Below are positions 14,888-18,576 of a stretch of 18,576 nt of DNA, piece by piece. Both the position numbers and the translations under genes were made by a program. The notes under the pieces were generated by a model, which was not told the DNA's origin, did no database searches, and worked only from the letters and a program-made list of their open reading frames with translations. This DNA comes from Microbacteriaceae bacterium (GTDB taxonomy: Bacteria; Actinomycetota; Actinomycetes; Actinomycetales; Microbacteriaceae), in the NCBI GenBank assembly GCA_012511645.1, contig JAAZFP010000318.1, forward strand, positions 1-18,576. The letters run 5' to 3'. Every line of letters begins with the position of its first letter. Within the stretch, counting starts at the first letter, position 1.

Positions 14888-16846
14888 TCATGCGTTCTGT
14901 CCAGGTTCTAGCTTAGCCCTCGCCTCGTCCTGGCGAGCGACGCGAGTCTCTCTCACATGCTGCAAATGCTGCCGGATCTGGGCAGCAAGCTGTGAGCCGA
15001 TACCGGGTGCAGCTCCGATCTCTTCAGCCGTCGCGTCACGCAGGCGCGAGACAGACCCAAAATGCTTGAGGAGAGCCTGCACTCGCTTGGTTCCGAGACC
15101 GGGAATCTCGGCAAGTTGGCTCGAAATTGCCGCGCTGCGACGCTGCCGTTGAAAGGTCAAAGCAAACCGGTGTGCTTCATCGCGAATGCGCTGCACCAAG
15201 AACAGCGCTTCACTGGCCCGGGGCAACACCACGGGAAACGGGTCATCGGGCAGCCAGAGTTCTTCCAGGCGTTTCGCGACACCAACGACCGCGATATCAC
15301 GCACCCCTGCTTCACTCAGCGCCCGTGCGGCCGCATTCACCTGTGGCATTCCACCGTCGATGAGGAAGAGCTGCGGCCGATCACGATACCGCCCAACTGA
15401 CTCACTCGGTTTTTCCTGCTGCTGCAGTAGTTGGGTTGCCCTCCGGCTCATTACCTGAGCGATGCTGTCGGTGTCGTCTGTCGTGTGCTCGATGCGATAT
15501 TTTCGATAGGCGCTTTTTGCTGCAATCGCATCCTCAAAGACGACGAGCGACGCGACCACCGAAGTGCCATGCAGGTGAGAAACATCGATGCCTTCAATTC
15601 TGAGAGGCGCCTCTGCGAGACCGAGATACTTCTGCAACTCAGCGAGCGCATCAGTTCGTGAAGTCATATCTGCGGCCCGCTTCATTTTGTGCCGAAGAAG
15701 GTTTTCGCCGGCATTGAGCTGCGCACGACTCAGCACCTGCGCCTTGTCGCCGCGTTCAGGCACCTGGATTCGAACACGACCTCCACGCGGCCTGCGTGCG
15801 CGCAGCGCATCCTCTAATGCCTCGAGATTTTCTGGCAGCACTGAGGTGAGAACAACCGGTGGAACATCGGAGGAGCCCTCGTACGCGGACTGGAGCACTT
15901 GTTCGAGAAGCACCGCTGGAGAGTCGTCGAGCTCAACATCAACGAGCCAGCTTCGTTCGCCACGAATGCGTCCTCCGCGGATAATGAACTGGTGTGCTGC
16001 AGCAGAGAGCTCATCGCTCTTGAGGCCAAACACGTCAGCATCAAGGCTCATACTGAGCGCAGCCGAGTTTCGTTCCATCACATGGTCAAGTGCTTCACGT
16101 TGATCTCTGAGTTTCGCGGCGTCTTCAAACCGCTGTTCATCGGCCGCGAGGATCATCGCCGCGCTCAGCTCCCGGCGTACTTGGTCATCGGCTCCGGAAA
16201 GAAAACTCACCAACTGCTCTACTCGCGCCCGGTGCACTTCAGTCGTCACTGTGCCGGAGCACGGGCCGGCACACCTCCCAATCTGCCCGGCGAGACACGG
16301 TCTCCCGCTCGACATCGCACGCCGATAGTCGCTGTCGTTGCAGGTTCGAATCGGGAATGCCTGCTGCAACAGGGCCGTCATCTCTTTGACGAGCCACACC
16401 TTCGGGTATGGCCCAAAATATCGCGCCCCACGAATTCTTTCATTTCGCGTGATCATCAGTCTCGGAGCCTCATCCCCGAGCGTTACTGCAAGATACGGGT
16501 ACGTCTTGTCGTCTTTGAACTGCACATTGAACGGGGGCTGAAACTCGGTGATCCATGTGTGTTCAAGCACCAGCGCTTCGGTGTCAGTTGCGACAACCGT
16601 CCAGTCAAGACGTGCCGCAAGCATCAGCATCCGCTGGGTTCTGGGGGCGATCGAACGCAGCGGCTGGAAGTAGTTCGCCAGACGCGCGCGAAGATTCTTG
16701 GCCTTACCGATGTACAGCACGCGACCGTGGCGATCACTGAATCGATAGACACCAGGACTTACCGGAATTACACCGGGCGCCGGGCGGAACTCGGTTCGAT
16801 GGTCGTCTGTCTCCTCGCCTCCACCGGCGAGATGAGCATCACTCAA
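14888..16846 (-). CDS. uvrC: UvrC, excinuclease ABC subunit C
   Basis: UvrC makes both incisions around bulky DNA lesions after UvrAB recognition. The 652-residue protein has all expected parts. The GIY-YIG nuclease for the 3' cut includes PGVYRF (31-36) and LYIGKAKNLR (44-53). A four-cysteine set C169-x14-C184-x7-C192-x3-C196 resembles the Fe-S ligand spacing of E. coli UvrC. The UVR motif for UvrB contact is at about 237-258. The RNase H-like nuclease for the 5' cut includes GIDVSHLHG (D421), LIDGGMPQ (D497) and RDEAHRFA (H559). Paired helix-hairpin-helix motifs lie at about 578-630 (IPGLGTKRVQALLKHFGS, APGIGSQLA). The TTG start overlaps the uvrA stop as TTGA, so translation is probably coupled. 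The ribosome site is weak, and the exact start is the only doubt. Confidence 0.96.
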   Translation of the reverse strand: MSDAHLAGGGEETDDHRTEFRPAPGVIPVSPGVYRFSDRHGRVLYIGKAKNLRARLANYFQPLRSIAPRTQRMLMLAARLDWTVVATDTEALVLEHTWITEFQPPFNVQFKDDKTYPYLAVTLGDEAPRLMITRNERIRGARYFGPYPKVWLVKEMTALLQQAFPIRTCNDSDYRRAMSSGRPCLAGQIGRCAGPCSGTVTTEVHRARVEQLVSFLSGADDQVRRELSAAMILAADEQRFEDAAKLRDQREALDHVMERNSAALSMSLDADVFGLKSDELSAAAHQFIIRGGRIRGERSWLVDVELDDSPAVLLEQVLQSAYEGSSDVPPVVLTSVLPENLEALEDALRARRPRGGRVRIQVPERGDKAQVLSRAQLNAGENLLRHKMKRAADMTSRTDALAELQKYLGLAEAPLRIEGIDVSHLHGTSVVASLVVFEDAIAAKSAYRKYRIEHTTDDTDSIAQVMSRRATQLLQQQEKPSESVGRYRDRPQLFLIDGGMPQVNAAARALSEAGVRDIAVVGVAKRLEELWLPDDPFPVVLPRASEALFLVQRIRDEAHRFALTFQRQRRSAAISSQLAEIPGLGTKRVQALLKHFGSVSRLRDATAEEIGAAPGIGSQLAAQIRQHLQHVRETRVARQDEARAKLEPGQNA

Positions 16847-18576
16847 CGCGTCGCTTTCGCGAGAGCCTCTGCGAGGAACTGACCAGTATGGCTGCCGCTC
16901 GCCTTCGCCACCTGTTCTGGGGTGCCGGTTGCAATCACCGTGCCTCCCCCGCTGCCACCCTCAGGCCCCAGGTCAATCACCCAGTCACAGCAGCGAATGA
17001 CGTCAAGGTTGTGTTCGATCGTAATGACGGTGTTGCCCTTGTCAACCAGACCGTTGAGCACGAGCAGGAGCTTTCGCACATCCTCGAAGTGCAAGCCCGT
17101 GGTGGGCTCATCGAGCACATAGATACTGCGACCATTCGAGCGCTTCTGCAGTTCGGTTGCGAGTTTCACTCGCTGAGCTTCGCCACCGCTCAGGGTGGTC
17201 GCGCTCTGACCAAGCCTGACGTATCCGAGCCCCACATCGACGAGGGTCTTGAGGTATCGATGAATGCTCGAGATCGGTTCAAAGAACTCGGCGGCCTCAG
17301 CGATTGGCATGTCGAGTACCTCACTGATGTTCTTGCCTTTGTAGCGCACCTGCAGGGTTTCACGGTTGTACCGCTTGCCCTCACATACCTCGCAGGCAAC
17401 ATACACATCGGGGAGAAAGTTCATCTCGATTTTGAGCGTGCCGTCTCCGGAACAGGCCTCACATCGACCGCCCTTCACGTTGAAGCTGAAGCGCCCGGGC
17501 AGGTAGCCCCTCACTTTTGCCTCTTGGGTCTCGGCGAATAGCGTGCGAATCTTGTCGAATACTCCCGTGTACGTCGCCGGGTTCGAGCGTGGGGTTCTGC
17601 CGATCGGCGCCTGATCGACGTGCACCACTTTATCGAGGTGCTCAAGACCAGTCACTCGCGTGTGCTTTCCGGGCACGAGTCGTGCCCCGTTCAACTGATT
17701 CGCGAGCACACGGTAGAGAATATCGTTGACGAGCGTGCTCTTGCCGCTGCCGCTCACCCCAGTCACCGCGGTCATTACGCCGAGTGGGAAGGTGACATCA
17801 ACGTTCTGCAGGTTGTTCGAACGAGCTCCCTTGACCTGAAGCTCACGCCCCTTCTCACGTTTGCGACGCTTCTTGGGAGTCGCGATTTCTCGTTTCCCTG
17901 AGAGGTACTCTCCAGTAACCGACCCCTCGCATTGCAGCAAAGAGGCGTAATCTCCCGAGTGCACGACACTGCCGCCTTCAACTCCCGCACCTGGGCCAAT
18001 ATCGACAATCCAGTCAGCTGCCTCGATGGTCTCCTCATCGTGCTCAACAACGATGAGAGTGTTGCCGAGATCACGGAGCTTCAGCAGCGTCTCGATTAGG
18101 CGGCGATTGTCACGCTGATGCAAACCAATACTGGGCTCGTCCAGCACGTACAGCACCCCCGTCAGCCCTGAACCAATCTGAGTGGCCAGGCGGATACGCT
18201 GGGCCTCACCACCACTGAGTGTTCCGGCGGCACGGGCGAGGGTGAGATATCCGAGCCCTACTTCGATCAGGAATGTAAAACGAAGACGAATCTCGCGCAG
18301 TACTTGCGCAGCAATCTTGGCCTCTCGCTCGGTAAGTGTCACCGTCTCGAAGAATTGTTGGGCGTCGATCAAGCTAAATTCGCCCACACTCGCAATGGAC
18401 TCGCCTTGAATGGTGACCGCCAAAACCTCTGGTTTCAGTCGGCGCCCGTGGCATGCGTGACACGGCACCTCGCGAAGAAACTCAGCCCAGCGTTCTCGGC
18501 GCGTATCGCTTTCGGCTTCCGCATACTGACGCTCGATGAAGGGAATCACCCCTTCAAAGCCGCTTGTGTACTTCAC
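16843..18576 (-). CDS. uvrA: UvrA, excinuclease ABC subunit A (N-terminal part outside window)
   Basis: UvrA is the dimeric ATPase that finds DNA damage and loads UvrB. The frame is open at the right edge, and 577 C-terminal residues are visible, so about 380 N-terminal residues, including the first Walker A, lie beyond. Numbering from the edge, C39 and C42 (PCHACHG) belong to the first zinc-binding module. The first ABC signature LSGGEAQR is at 120-127 with Walker B LDEPS at 145-149. The second Walker A GVSGSGKS is at 273-280. The second zinc module uses C372, C375, C395 and C398. The second signature is at 462-469 and Walker B LDEPT at 488-492. The stop overlaps the uvrC start. The edge codon GTG is an internal valine, not a start. 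Confidence 0.97.
   Translation of the reverse strand: MKYTSGFEGVIPFIERQYAEAESDTRRERWAEFLREVPCHACHGRRLKPEVLAVTIQGESIASVGEFSLIDAQQFFETVTLTEREAKIAAQVLREIRLRFTFLIEVGLGYLTLARAAGTLSGGEAQRIRLATQIGSGLTGVLYVLDEPSIGLHQRDNRRLIETLLKLRDLGNTLIVVEHDEETIEAADWIVDIGPGAGVEGGSVVHSGDYASLLQCEGSVTGEYLSGKREIATPKKRRKREKGRELQVKGARSNNLQNVDVTFPLGVMTAVTGVSGSGKSTLVNDILYRVLANQLNGARLVPGKHTRVTGLEHLDKVVHVDQAPIGRTPRSNPATYTGVFDKIRTLFAETQEAKVRGYLPGRFSFNVKGGRCEACSGDGTLKIEMNFLPDVYVACEVCEGKRYNRETLQVRYKGKNISEVLDMPIAEAAEFFEPISSIHRYLKTLVDVGLGYVRLGQSATTLSGGEAQRVKLATELQKRSNGRSIYVLDEPTTGLHFEDVRKLLLVLNGLVDKGNTVITIEHNLDVIRCCDWVIDLGPEGGSGGGTVIATGTPEQVAKASGSHTGQFLAEALAKATR

Noticed and set aside
15899..16882. A 327-codon open frame on the plus strand opposite uvrC and the uvrA end
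   Set aside because: It lies wholly antisense to clearly functional uvrC/uvrA, has no recognisable domain or ribosome site, and such long antisense frames are expected from the codon bias of GC-rich genes.
1..18576. Search by eye for CRISPR repeats, tRNA or rRNA genes, insertion sequences and defence or phage genes
   Set aside because: None was seen. Coding density is high, and every gene is a housekeeping family in conserved order, so no mobile or novel multi-gene system is supported.

Overview
This window is a chromosomal housekeeping region of a moderately high-GC actinobacterium. Protein wording fits the family Microbacteriaceae best: SufB beginning near PEVLIDRPELEGLG, a cysteine-free RbpA, an actinobacterial-type Pgk with SDGFG-VVHRQ, and WhiA next to RapZ. 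That family assignment is from memory of family sequences, not a search. I see no plasmid, phage, insertion sequence, CRISPR array, tRNA or rRNA.

Layout from left to right: (1) 1-2420, minus strand: sufD (3' end cut by the window) and sufB, subunits of the Fe-S cluster scaffold. (2) 2421-2686: a 266-base divergent intergenic region. (3) ctaA (heme A synthase, +) and ctaB (heme O synthase, -), convergent, together making heme A for cytochrome oxidase. (4) 4563-4651: a short divergent spacer with a 16-base palindrome. (5) tkt-tal-pgi (+), a tight sugar-phosphate operon (non-oxidative pentose phosphate pathway plus glucose-6-phosphate isomerase). (6) A 120-base convergent gap with a perfect 13-bp hairpin. 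(7) 9526-18576, all minus strand, read from right to left: uvrA (5' end cut) - uvrC - rapZ - whiA - sodA - pgk - tpiA - secG - rbpA. These cover nucleotide excision repair, an RNA/nucleotide-binding regulator, a sporulation/division-type regulator, superoxide dismutase, lower glycolysis, the Sec translocon and an RNA polymerase-binding factor.

The order closely follows the long conserved actinobacterial superlocus known in Mycobacterium tuberculosis (uvrC, rapZ, yvcK, whiA ... gap, pgk, tpi, secG ... pgl, opcA, zwf, tal, tkt, ctaB ... ctaA ... sufB, sufD). What stands out is what is absent at three joints: zwf-opcA-pgl (the whole oxidative pentose phosphate branch) between pgi and rbpA, gap between sodA and pgk, and yvcK between rapZ and whiA. 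The window cannot say whether these genes moved or were lost. No clearly new system was found. The best leads are these missing blocks, the palindrome over a possible ctaB promoter, and the strong hairpin at the pgi/rbpA joint.
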